A DNA stretch of 7,330 nucleotides from an uncultured Clostridia bacterium (lineage in GTDB: Bacteria; Bacillota; Clostridia; Christensenellales; Borkfalkiaceae). The notes below the pieces were generated by a model. It ran no database searches. It was given only the letters and a program-made list of their open reading frames with translations, and was not told where the DNA came from. A program made the translations under genes and the position numbers. Position 1 is the stretch's first letter. Each line of letters begins with the position of its first letter. Positions 1-6,287 of the stretch are shown in pieces. The stretch spans positions 1 through 7,330 of the forward strand of contig CANPYD010000049.1 of NCBI GenBank assembly GCA_947587775.1, written 5' to 3'.

Positions 1-938
1 CAGATGGGGCCGATCGCCTGGAATCCGCCGAGGCGTTCCGCAATTTTATATCCGATATTGCCCGCCTGAAGGTCGGGGAAGATCAGGACGTTCGCATGCC
101 CCGCCACAGGCGAATCGGGCGCTTTGAGCTTGGCGACTTCGGGGACGAGCGCCGCATCAAACTGGAGCTCGCCGTCCAGCATGAGGTCGGGCGCCTTCTC
201 CTTGGCGATGCGCGTCGCTTCCTGCACGAGGGTCACGTTGTCGTGCTTCGCGCTGCCCTTGGTGGAGAAGGAGAGCATGGCGACTCTCGGTTCGATCCCC
301 GCGATCTCCTTCGCACTCTTTGCAGTCGCGATGGCGCAGTCCGCAAGTCCTTCCGCCGTATATGTAGGATTCAGTCCGCAATCGGCAAACACGAGCACGT
401 TGTCCTCCACATATTGATTCCTGCCCACCATGAGGTTGAAGCTGGACACGGCGGTAACGCCAGGTGCGGTCTTGATGATCTGGAGCCCGGGACGGAGGGT
501 GTTGGCCGTGGAATGGCATGCGCCCGAGACGAACCCGTCCGCATCGCCGCTCTTGAGCATGAGCGCGCCGAAGAAGGTGCTGTCCTTCGCCTGTTCCTTT
601 GCCTGTTCTTCCGTCATGCCCTTCGCCTTGCGGAGTTCATACAGAAGATTTGCGTAATCCGCGAGTTTTTCGCTCGTCTCGGGATCGATGATCTCCACGC
701 CGGTGAGGTCGACGTCGGGGTTGTCGAGCTTGATCCTGTCGGGATTGCCGAGCAGAACGATCCGCGCGACGTTGTCCTGCACGCAGATGGACGCCGCTTC
801 AACGACGCGGCGGTCTTCCCCCTCGCAGAGGACGATCTTTTTGTTGATGAGGCCCGCTTTTTTCTTGATCTCGCCGACCAGCGTGCCGCTCTCTGTCACA
901 GTTCTGCCGAATGCTTTCATTTTGTCTTTGAATGCCAT
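1..938 (-). CDS. pta: Phosphate acetyltransferase, 3' end beyond window edge
   Basis: Cytoplasmic enzyme interconverting acetyl-CoA plus phosphate with acetyl phosphate, the first step of the Pta-AckA acetate pathway that yields ATP in fermenters. The visible 312 residues include KIVLCEGEDRRVVEAA (34-49), DGFVSGACHSTANTLRPG (134-151), MLSFSTKGSA (221-230), DGELQFDAALVPEVA (255-269) and NVLIFPDL..GNIGYKIAERLGG (283-305), all family hallmarks. The family is about 330 residues long, so only some 20 are missing past position 1. The ATG at 938 is chosen because GGAG lies 9 nt upstream and the N-terminus is plausible. One small oddity is CEG at 38-40, where many homologues have PEG. The gene is monocistronic at its 5' side, with its own promoter at 1015-1043; ackA is a likely downstream partner outside the window (inference). 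Confidence 0.96.
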   Translation of the reverse strand, partial: MAFKDKMKAFGRTVTESGTLVGEIKKKAGLINKKIVLCEGEDRRVVEAASICVQDNVARIVLLGNPDRIKLDNPDVDLTGVEIIDPETSEKLADYANLLYELRKAKGMTEEQAKEQAKDSTFFGALMLKSGDADGFVSGACHSTANTLRPGLQIIKTAPGVTAVSSFNLMVGRNQYVEDNVLVFADCGLNPTYTAEGLADCAIATAKSAKEIAGIEPRVAMLSFSTKGSAKHDNVTLVQEATRIAKEKAPDLMLDGELQFDAALVPEVAKLKAPDSPVAGHANVLIFPDLQAGNIGYKIAERLGGFQAIGPI

Positions 939-972
939 ATGATTTTTTCTCCGTTGAACGCTTTATTTTTCA

Positions 973-1000
973 CTTCGCTTCGTGTATAATGGAAGCGAAG
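973..1000 (-). promoter_or_regulatory. Perfect 9-bp inverted repeat at the start of the pta leader
   Basis: The arms CTTCGCTTC (973-981) and GAAGCGAAG (992-1000) are perfect and separated by 10 nt. The repeat begins about 8 nt after the predicted pta transcription start. It could be an operator for a dimeric repressor or a 5' mRNA-stabilising hairpin. It has no T-tract, so it is not a terminator. Confidence 0.6.
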
Positions 1001-1014
1001 GAAATTTCCGTATC

Positions 1015-1043
1015 ATTATACAACAATCGTCGGAAATTGTAAA
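1015..1043 (-). promoter_or_regulatory. Sigma-A type promoter of pta
   Basis: On the minus strand TTTACA (1043-1038) is followed by a 17-nt spacer and a perfect TATAAT (1020-1015). The predicted start is near 1008, giving a leader of about 70 nt before the pta ATG. No cre-like match was seen here by eye. Confidence 0.85.
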
Positions 1044-1112
1044 GGGAAAATGAAATTTTGTGCGGTAATTTGCATATGTTTGTCAGGTAGATGAGGTAAG
1101 AAGGAAAAATTT

Positions 1113-1155
1113 AAGGCGGCCCATGGAACCGGATCCGTAGGCCGCTTGTTTTTTT
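1113..1155. terminator. Hairpin terminator between higBA and pta, probably bidirectional
   Basis: The stem is GCGGCC (1116-1121) with GGCCGC (1140-1145) around an 18-nt loop. On the plus strand it is followed by TTG and seven T residues (1149-1155). On the minus strand the same stem is followed by CTTAAATTTTT, so it can end the higBA transcript 46 nt after the higA stop. No gene reading rightwards into it was identified. Confidence 0.7.
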
Positions 1156-1191
1156 CGTTGGAAAGCGCCGTCATGCGCGCCCTTCCGAATG

Positions 1192-1503
1192 CTAATCACA
1201 AAGGATTCCCGAAGATTTCGGAAATTGAGGATCTTCCCGCGTCAAAGCGAGCATTCTCCGCGCAGAACCCTCGGGGCTGTTCTTGCCCGATTCCCACGCC
1301 TCCACCGTTTTGACCGAAACGCCCATAAATTGGGCAAACAGGGATTGCGTCATTCCCGTGCGCTTTCTGATCTCTTTGATCTCCGCCGCAGAGAAAGTTT
1401 CCAAAGGCAGAATACTCCTGACCGTCCTTCTTGCTTCCAATTTTCCGTTATTGTAATCTATCGCCTGTTCCAATCCCAATTTGATTTCATCAAAAAGGCT
1501 CAT
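1192..1503 (-). CDS. higA: HigA-type antitoxin, XRE-family helix-turn-helix protein
   Basis: DNA-binding antitoxin of a type II toxin-antitoxin pair. The 103-residue protein carries a C-terminal XRE/Cro helix-turn-helix at about 40-75 (EIKEIRKRTGMTQSLFAQFM, then GVSVKTVEAWESGKNSP). This resembles HigA2-like antitoxins, where the motif VSVxTVxxWExGxxxP is typical. The N-terminal 35 residues are probably the toxin-neutralising part (inference). An in-frame GTG at 1518 overlaps the toxin stop, but the ATG at 1503 is preferred because GGGAGG stands 5 nt upstream, and the coding start then lies 11 nt after the toxin gene. It is co-transcribed with and translated right after higB, the usual toxin-first order for hig systems. 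It probably represses its own operon through the palindrome at 1895-1911. Confidence 0.88.
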   Translation of the reverse strand: MSLFDEIKLGLEQAIDYNNGKLEARRTVRSILPLETFSAAEIKEIRKRTGMTQSLFAQFMGVSVKTVEAWESGKNSPEGSARRMLALTREDPQFPKSSGILCD

Positions 1504-1514
1504 ACACTCCTCCC

Positions 1515-1859
1515 TCACTCGCTTTCTTCAAGCTGTCTTTCAATGATCGCCACCAGTCTCTTAAGTTCGTTTCTTTCATCCTTCGTCAAGTTGCTTTTCT
1601 CGGTTTTCGTATATGCCGTAAGAAGATAAATCTCCTCGTAGACCTCAAAATCGACATAAATGACTCTCACACCACCGCTCTTGCCCTGATGTTCAAAGGC
1701 AAAGCGCATCTTGCGAACGCCGCCCGTCCCCTGTAAGACCGCTCCGACTTTGGGATCTGCCAAAAGTTCGTCTTGTAAACGGCGATAATCGTCATCATTC
1801 AGTCCCAAACTTTCCCATTTCGCGCGAAACAGGGGCAACTCAATAAATGTTCTTTTCAT
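1515..1859 (-). CDS. higB: HigB2/RelE-family toxin, predicted mRNA interferase
   Basis: Small basic toxin of the RelE/ParE fold, expected to cleave mRNA at the ribosome when not bound by its antitoxin. The 114-residue length is normal. The family pattern is clear: DDYRRLQDELLADPKVG (23-39), GTGGVRKMRFA (44-54), KSGGVRVIYVDF (60-71) and IYLLTAYTKTEKSNLT (77-92), very like Vibrio cholerae HigB2 from memory. The basic residues R49, K50, R52 and R65 are candidates for RNA contact or catalysis (inference). The ATG at 1859 has AGAAGG about 11 nt upstream, a slightly long spacing. It is the first gene of the operon and is followed after 11 nt by higA. The frame is intact, so the module is probably functional. 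Another RelE-superfamily name would fit equally well. Confidence 0.88.
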   Translation of the reverse strand: MKRTFIELPLFRAKWESLGLNDDDYRRLQDELLADPKVGAVLQGTGGVRKMRFAFEHQGKSGGVRVIYVDFEVYEEIYLLTAYTKTEKSNLTKDERNELKRLVAIIERQLEESE

Positions 1860-1889
1860 ACAATACGAAGCCTTCTTTTGTTTTTCTTT

Positions 1890-1918
1890 ATTATACCCTA
1901 TTTAATAGGGTTTGTCAA
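1890..1918 (-). promoter_or_regulatory. Consensus promoter of higBA with palindromic operator in the spacer
   Basis: On the minus strand a perfect TTGACA (1918-1913), a 17-nt spacer and a perfect TATAAT (1895-1890) are seen. The spacer holds a perfect palindrome, ACCCTATT-T-AATAGGGT on the plus strand (1895-1911), with 8-bp arms and a 1-nt centre. Binding there would block RNA polymerase, so this is the likely HigA autoregulation site (inference). The predicted leader is about 23 nt. Confidence 0.9.
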
Positions 1919-2013
1919 TCGGTTTTTGAAATTCCCCCAAAAAATCTTATGCGAAACATATCAGTCGTGCCATAGAGCCGAACCGCCCGTGAAAGCTCAT
2001 GACGGGGATTTGG

Positions 2014-2041
2014 TTGACTTTTTACGGAAATGTGCTACAAT
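2014..2041 (+). promoter_or_regulatory. Promoter of tmcAL
   Basis: TTGACT (2014-2019), a 16-nt spacer and TACAAT (2036-2041) are seen. The predicted start is near 2048, leaving a short leader with GAGG at 2062-2065. It is divergent from the higBA promoter, about 95 bp away. Confidence 0.78.
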
Positions 2042-2070
2042 AAAACTATATCTGTATTTTTGAGGTGTCT

Positions 2071-3249
2071 ATGAAGTTCTGTGCCGTCGTCGCGGAATAC
2101 AATCCTTTTCATGCGGGGCATGCCTATCTGTTTTCCAAGATCCGCGAGGCGGGATACGGGCATATCCTCTGCATCATGAGCGGAAACTTCACGCAGCGCG
2201 GGGAAGCTGCCCTCTTTCAGAAGTACGTCCGCGCCCGCCATGCGGTGGAAAACGGTGCAGACGTTGTGATAGAACTTCCCGCGGCCTTTGCCGTTTCCCC
2301 CGCCGAACTCTTTGCGGGCGGCGCCGTGCATATCCTCTCTGCGCTTGAAAACGTCGAAGCGCTCGCCTTCGGGTGTGAGAGCGGAACGCGGGAAGAGTTT
2401 TTGCGTACAGCCGAGGCGCTCCTGCGTGAAGACAAACCCTTCCGCGCCGCCTTAAAGGAAAATCTCAAGGACGGGACGTCCTATATCCGCGCCCGCAACG
2501 CCGCGCTGCTTGCGACCCGTCCGGATGTGGACGAAAAACTGCTCTCCTCTCCCAACAATATCCTCGGAACGGAATACTGCCGCGCCCTTCTTTCGGAAAA
2601 GAGCGGCATCCTTCCCCTGCCGATCGCCCGCGTCGGAAGCGGGCACGGGGACGCGGAGCTCAAAAAGAATTACTCCTCCTCGACCGCCATCCGCGAAGCC
2701 ATCCGCCGCGGAGACAGGCGGGATAAAAAAATGCTCAGAGCGAATCTTCCCGAAACCGTCTACCGGGATGTCGCGAATTGTACCCTTCCCTCTTTTGAAG
2801 AGGCGGCGCTCGCTATGCTCTTTGCGCGGTCAAGAGAAGAGATCGCAAAGACGCCCGATTGCGCCGAGGGACTCGAAAACAGACTCGTCTCCATGGCGAA
2901 GAGCAACCCTCGCTACAGCGACCTGCTCCAAAAGGTCGTCTCCAAACGGTATACCCTATCCCGCCTGAAACGCATCCTCGCGCAGAATTTATTGGGCGTG
3001 GAACTCGAAGCGGTGCGGGAGTATCTCTCCGCGCCCCTCTATGCCAACGTGCTGGCGATCAACGGGCAGAACGCCGAGGAGATCCTGTCCTCGCTTTCGG
3101 GTTCGCTCCCCGTCATCGCGCGCAAGGGCGACTACTCGCTGCTCAAAAAGGAAGCGCTCGACTGCTTCACCCTCGATGTCCGCGCAAACGATCTCTATAA
3201 CGTCCTCACGGGAACATACACAAACGAATTTCTGACGCTGTTTGTGTGA
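2071..3249 (+). CDS. tmcAL: tRNA(Met) cytidine acetate ligase TmcAL (YlbM family)
   Basis: Cytoplasmic tRNA modification enzyme. In the family it uses ATP and acetate to form N4-acetylcytidine at the wobble C34 of elongator tRNA(Met), aiding correct AUG decoding. The 392 residues match the usual length of about 400. The nucleotidyltransferase-like N-domain has AEYNPFHAGH (8-17, the HxGH-type nucleotide site), IMSGNFTQRGEAA (35-47), SPNNILGTEY (160-169) and SSSTAIRE (202-209). The C-terminal half has EGLENRL (266-272) and YTLSRLKRIL (294-303). The ATG at 2071 is chosen over the in-frame GTG at 2065, because GAGGTG at 2062-2067 is the ribosome binding site. The gene is single and divergent from higBA/pta; acetate made through Pta is its co-substrate, so the vicinity to pta makes metabolic sense. 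Confidence 0.94.
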   Translation: MKFCAVVAEYNPFHAGHAYLFSKIREAGYGHILCIMSGNFTQRGEAALFQKYVRARHAVENGADVVIELPAAFAVSPAELFAGGAVHILSALENVEALAFGCESGTREEFLRTAEALLREDKPFRAALKENLKDGTSYIRARNAALLATRPDVDEKLLSSPNNILGTEYCRALLSEKSGILPLPIARVGSGHGDAELKKNYSSSTAIREAIRRGDRRDKKMLRANLPETVYRDVANCTLPSFEEAALAMLFARSREEIAKTPDCAEGLENRLVSMAKSNPRYSDLLQKVVSKRYTLSRLKRILAQNLLGVELEAVREYLSAPLYANVLAINGQNAEEILSSLSGSLPVIARKGDYSLLKKEALDCFTLDVRANDLYNVLTGTYTNEFLTLFV

Positions 3250-3272
3250 ACCCCGTTCCTTGGCTCCCAACC

Positions 3273-3433
3273 CCGCGTCATTCTGAAGCGCCGCCGACAA
3301 AAGCGGCGCGAAGAATCCCGAGGATGAAAGTTCGGACCGGATCTTCGGGATCCTTCGCTACGCTACTTCGCGGGCGGTGCCCGCTCGTGCCGCGCTTCGT
3401 GTAACAGAATGCGTGCGGGGCAGGATGACGCGG
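3273..3433. repeat. 161-bp MITE-like or REP-like element with 13-bp terminal inverted repeats
   Basis: CCGCGTCATTCTG (3273-3285) and CAGGATGACGCGG (3421-3433) are inverted copies matching at 12 of 13 bases. Inside are three further inverted repeats. The first is GCGCCGC/GCGGCGC (3288-3294, 3303-3309). The second is a 16-bp pair with 14 matches (3310-3325, 3341-3356). The third is GCGGGC/GCCCGC (3370-3375, 3379-3384). No transposase is encoded and no clear target duplication is seen. It could be a non-autonomous mobile element or a structural intergenic repeat. There is no T-tract, so it is not a strong terminator for tmcAL. Confidence 0.6.
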
Positions 3434-3436
3434 TTA

Positions 3437-3514
3437 CCCCTTGCTGCCCCTTTCAGACCCCGCGCGCAGCCCCTTGCTGCCCCTTTCAGGGGAAGTCCCC
3501 GAAGGGGAAAGGGG
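3437..3514. repeat. 20-bp direct repeat followed by a nested hairpin
   Basis: An identical 20-mer, CCCCTTGCTGCCCCTTTCAG, occurs at 3437-3456 and 3470-3489 (period 33 bp). The second copy forms the left arm of a hairpin: CCCCTTTC (3480-3487) pairs with GAAAGGGG (3507-3514). A smaller GGGG-AAGT-CCCC hairpin (3489-3500) sits inside it. It is non-coding; the function is unknown. Confidence 0.65.
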
Positions 3515-3762
3515 TTTCAAAAGACGGAGAACCCCTCAGTCGCGCAAGGACAGCGCGCCGGCTCAGGCGGAAAAGGCTCCATAAATAGAACGTCGCCTTT
3601 TCCCGCCATCCCTAAGGAAGGACCCTACAAGGGGCGCCAAGGTGCCCTTTGTTCTGAATCACTGCGACAAGGCAGAAGAACTAACCCCTCGTAAATTTCT
3701 TTGACATTGATATGCCGCCCGAAGGGCATTCAAATCATAAAGAGATTTGCGAAAAAAGCTAC
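3515..3762. repeat. Non-coding stretch with further inverted repeats
   Basis: GGCGGAAAAGGC (3566-3577) pairs with GCCTTTTCCCGCC (3595-3607) apart from one extra C. ACAAGGGGCGCC (3627-3638) pairs with GGTGCCCTTTGT (3641-3652) at 10 of 12 positions over a 2-nt loop. CCTCAGTC near 3535 recurs in the right-edge repeat at 7242. From about 3655 to 3762 I see no gene, promoter pair or strong structure. Confidence 0.5.
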
Positions 3763-3804
3763 AAAAAATCCCACTCCTGTAAAAACAGGAGCGGGAGATT
3801 TTTT
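3763..3804. terminator. Bidirectional intrinsic terminator after the GH43 gene
   Basis: TCCCACTCCTGT (3769-3780) pairs with ACAGGAGCGGGA (3785-3796) with one mismatch over an AAAA loop. It is flanked by six A residues (3763-3768) and six T residues (3799-3804), so it has a U-tract in both directions. It begins 5 nt after the GH43 stop codon and would also stop rightward read-through from tmcAL. Confidence 0.92.
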
Positions 3805-3809
3805 GTTTC

Positions 3810-6083
3810 TCAGCCGACGAGATCGCCGCCCGTGAGGGTGGAATAGTTGTTCATGAACATCGCCATGTTGCGGTCGCCCGTGTCGCTGCCGAGGCAGGTG
3901 ATCGTGAACCCGGATTTATTCTGATCGCCCAGCCATGCGGGACGGACGACGCCGTAGAAGATCTTATTCCCGCTGTCCTTATTGTTCGTGCCTTTGAGCG
4001 TAGCGTCAAAGGTGAACTTGATGTATCCTTTCCCGTACATCTTCCAAGTCCCGAGCTTGGTGCCGTTCGATTCGGTGATGGTGTGATCGGATTTCAGATA
4101 GACATCGCGGGATTCGTTCTGAATCGCATAGAAGTTTCCGCTTGCCGTGTCGCGCTGGTTGATCATGACAACCATCTTGAACTTATACGCGCCTTCGGAC
4201 GCCGTCTCAGTATAGGCGAGGAGCTCCTCTTCGGACACCGATCTGTCGATCTCCTTCCCATAGCGGTTGGGGTTGATGACGATATGCCCGAGGCTGTTGA
4301 GGTAGTACTGGTGCACCTGCGACATGAACGTGCCCGTATTCTCGGGGTCACTCTCCTTTGGAATGCGGGTGATGTACGCCGCAAGGCTTACGCCGTCCTG
4401 CGTCGTGTAGAGGTCGTTATGGCCGGGAAGAATGATGTCGTATTCCTTCACGCCCGCGGACTTGTTCGTCCAGCGGAAAGCGCCCATGTACTTATTTCCC
4501 GAGTTCTTGTTGTTCCCGGGACCGACATTGCGGACGATGCCGCCGCCGACGGATTTATAGACGCCCCAGACGCTCTCGCTCCTGCCGCCCCACATCTGAT
4601 AGTTGTCGCCGAGGCCGTCATAGGAGTGCATGGTATAGTAGTAAGTCTTGCCGCTGCCTTCGAGGAGCTGCTCGTTTTCGTCCATGAGCGTCACATTGTC
4701 GTGACGGGCGATGACGGGCGCTTCCATGTTGGCTTTGGAGATGTTTTGGCCGTAATAATCATCGTGCGGCCAGCCGATGCTGTCGCTCGACGCGCTGCCG
4801 AAATCCTTTTGGATATCGTTGACATAGGAGCGGATCTCCTCTTGCGTCTGCCAGCCCTTTCCGTCCTTGCGCAGCCCCGTTTCGGGATCGAGTTCGATCA
4901 TATAGTCGCCCGAGCCGAAGGAGCCGTACGCCATATACATCTTGCCGTCCGTATCATAGATGATCTGCGGGTCGATGCCGTTGACGTCCGCCACACTCTC
5001 GCCGCGCAGAATAGAGGACTGCATCAAAACGACGGGATCGCCGTTTGCGTCCGTCACGGGCTTGAAGGAACCGGCGCGGAGCGTCTTGGAATAATAGAGA
5101 AGGATGCATGCGCGCGCATATTTGCCGCCCGCAAGCGCCATACCTTCGTCATCCCCCGAGCCGTCCACAACGCAGGTGTACAGCCAATAGCCGCCATTGG
5201 GACAGGGCACGATGTCGGGCGCCCACCAGCTTGCATTCTCTTCGGAATACCCCTGACAGTATCCGTCATACAGCCACTTGCCCGCCTTGGTGGTCACAAA
5301 GTCTTCGTTGCGGGTCGCGACGTCGAACGTCCTTCCCACATACTTCCATGTGATAAGGTCGGTGGAGGAGTGGATCGCGTTACCGTACGTTCTCACGCCG
5401 TCATCCGTCGTCTGGTCTGCCCAACCCGTGGAAAACAGATAATAGGTAGACTTTCCGCTCTTATTGACGCTCTCCACAAAGGACGGATCGTGCGTTCTGC
5501 CGAGGTATTTGCTGGTAGCCTCACTCGCGTCGTTCCCGAGGTCGGTATACTGGTTGCCGGGATCTTCGACATAGGCGGGCACAACGGTGATCCTGCCGTA
5601 ATCGCCGTCCTCTTCCTCATAACCGATCGTCCCCGCGCCGACCGCCGTAAACGTCCCTGTCGCCGCATCGTACGTCGCAACGTCCGTGTACTTCTTGGAT
5701 CTCGGCGTGACGGAGAATTTCGAGACATCCAGCCCCTTTTCGACGACAACTTTGGTGTCCTCTTCGGAAAGAGAAATGTTGTCATCGGGCAGATTGTCGT
5801 AACAGATGATCTCTCCGCCCGCAAAGACGGGATCGGGGTTCGTCTCTCCGCCGGAATCGGTTTCCCCGCCGGGTTTCGTCTCTCCGCCGGAATCGGTCTC
5901 TCCGCCGGGTTTCGTCTCCCCACCGGAATCGGTCTCCCCGCCGGGATTCGTCCCGCCGGGATTGGTCGTGTTCTGATCGGCGCTGCCGCCATCGTCTTTC
6001 GATCCGCTGTCGCAGCCCGCAAAGAGCGATACGGCAAGGATCGTGCTCAGCGAAAGCGCAAGGATCTTCTGATACTTCTTCAT
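3810..6083 (-). CDS. GH43 family surface lipoprotein, probable endo-1,5-alpha-L-arabinanase
   Basis: Predicted extracellular enzyme cutting arabinan side chains of pectin, anchored to the membrane outer face. The 757 residues start with a lipoprotein signal peptide (basic MKKYQK, hydrophobic 7-22, lipobox LFAGC with C24). A Gly/Thr/Pro linker with three 12-residue repeats (about 41-85) and a possible Ig/Big-like domain (about 90-170) follow. The GH43 five-bladed propeller spans about 195-570. Its likely catalytic residues are base D199 in HDPSF, pKa modulator D371 in GIDPQ and acid E454 in MEAPV, with WWAPD at 286-290 and PGHNDL at 553-558. Residues about 590-757 look like the beta-barrel C-domain of arabinanases. 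The ATG at 6083 follows AAGGGGG and gives the signal peptide, so the in-frame ATG at 6140 is rejected. Exact substrate is inference; another GH43 arabinan/xylan activity is possible. Confidence 0.9.
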   Translation of the reverse strand: MKKYQKILALSLSTILAVSLFAGCDSGSKDDGGSADQNTTNPGGTNPGGETDSGGETKPGGETDSGGETKPGGETDSGGETNPDPVFAGGEIICYDNLPDDNISLSEEDTKVVVEKGLDVSKFSVTPRSKKYTDVATYDAATGTFTAVGAGTIGYEEEDGDYGRITVVPAYVEDPGNQYTDLGNDASEATSKYLGRTHDPSFVESVNKSGKSTYYLFSTGWADQTTDDGVRTYGNAIHSSTDLITWKYVGRTFDVATRNEDFVTTKAGKWLYDGYCQGYSEENASWWAPDIVPCPNGGYWLYTCVVDGSGDDEGMALAGGKYARACILLYYSKTLRAGSFKPVTDANGDPVVLMQSSILRGESVADVNGIDPQIIYDTDGKMYMAYGSFGSGDYMIELDPETGLRKDGKGWQTQEEIRSYVNDIQKDFGSASSDSIGWPHDDYYGQNISKANMEAPVIARHDNVTLMDENEQLLEGSGKTYYYTMHSYDGLGDNYQMWGGRSESVWGVYKSVGGGIVRNVGPGNNKNSGNKYMGAFRWTNKSAGVKEYDIILPGHNDLYTTQDGVSLAAYITRIPKESDPENTGTFMSQVHQYYLNSLGHIVINPNRYGKEIDRSVSEEELLAYTETASEGAYKFKMVVMINQRDTASGNFYAIQNESRDVYLKSDHTITESNGTKLGTWKMYGKGYIKFTFDATLKGTNNKDSGNKIFYGVVRPAWLGDQNKSGFTITCLGSDTGDRNMAMFMNNYSTLTGGDLVG
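5835..5942 (-). repeat. 36-bp tandem repeat coding the lipoprotein linker
   Basis: Three near-identical 36-bp units (5835-5870, 5871-5906, 5907-5942) plus a degenerate part after 5942 encode GGETDSGGETKP-type repeats. The units are in frame, so gain or loss of copies changes linker length by 12 residues without a frameshift. The linker probably spaces the enzyme from the membrane across the cell wall. Confidence 0.85.
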
Positions 6084-6111
6084 TCTTTCCCCCTTAAAAG
6101 ATATTTTTTTC

Positions 6112-6140
6112 ATTTTATCATGAATTGTACCCGTTTGCAA
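6112..6140 (-). promoter_or_regulatory. Promoter of the GH43 gene with an overlapping cre-like box
   Basis: On the minus strand TTGCAA (6140-6135), a 17-nt spacer and TAAAAT (6117-6112) form a promoter with a leader of about 22 nt. TTGCAAACGGGTACAA (6140-6125) fits the CcpA cre consensus WTGNAANCGNWNNCAW at all but one position (G for W at the 11th). It covers the -35 box, so glucose-type repression is likely. A second possible promoter is TTGAAA (6153-6148) with TACAAT (6129-6124), spacer 18. A LacI-family repressor other than CcpA could use the same site. Confidence 0.68.
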
Positions 6141-6173
6141 TAGATTTTTTCAAAAATTCACGAAATAAAGCAA

Positions 6174-6199
6174 AGCGCAACCGCAAATGCAGCTGCGCT
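6174..6199 (-). terminator. Weak hairpin downstream of mrp
   Basis: On the minus strand AGCGCA and TGCGCT form a 6-bp stem, with a second short TGC/GCG pairing inside, followed by TTGCTTTATTTC. It lies between the mrp stop and the GH43 promoter. The U-tract is poor. Another AT-rich pair, TTTTGC/GCAAAA, is at 6221-6239. Either may end mrp transcripts, weakly. Confidence 0.3.
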
Positions 6200-6287
6200 C
6201 CGCTGAGAGAATATGAAAATTTTTGCGATAATTGCAAAATATTTGAAATACCGAATGTTTTCCCCGCCGAAACTTACGAAAAGGGCG

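Noticed and set aside
96..989. 297-residue plus-strand open frame opposite pta
   Set aside because: The minus strand encodes an unmistakable Pta; the plus frame is Arg/His/Asp-rich with no family resemblance.
985..1155. Possible plus-strand small RNA from TATAAT at 985-990 to the T-tract terminator
   Set aside because: No acceptable -35 box lies 16-18 bp upstream and the TATAAT is in the loop of the pta leader repeat; the terminator is better explained by higBA.
1878..2063. 61-residue hydrophobic plus-strand open frame
   Set aside because: It overlaps the higBA promoter/operator and the tmcAL promoter, with no ribosome binding site.
3377..3694. 105-residue plus-strand open frame after tmcAL
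   Set aside because: It consists of repeat and hairpin sequence, has an Arg/Gly/Pro-rich composition, and has no ribosome binding site or promoter.
5835..5942. Possible CRISPR array because of 36-bp repeats
   Set aside because: The units are directly adjacent with no spacers and are in frame within a linker-coding region.
6084..6140. Upstream ATG at 6140 as the GH43 start
   Set aside because: It overlaps the promoter and would bury the signal peptide 19 residues inside; the ATG at 6083 has a strong ribosome binding site.
4083..6143. 686-residue open frame on the plus strand opposite the GH43 gene
   Set aside because: It mirrors the codon bias of the minus-strand gene, has no recognisable domain, and the minus-strand product has a signal peptide, catalytic motifs and a ribosome binding site.
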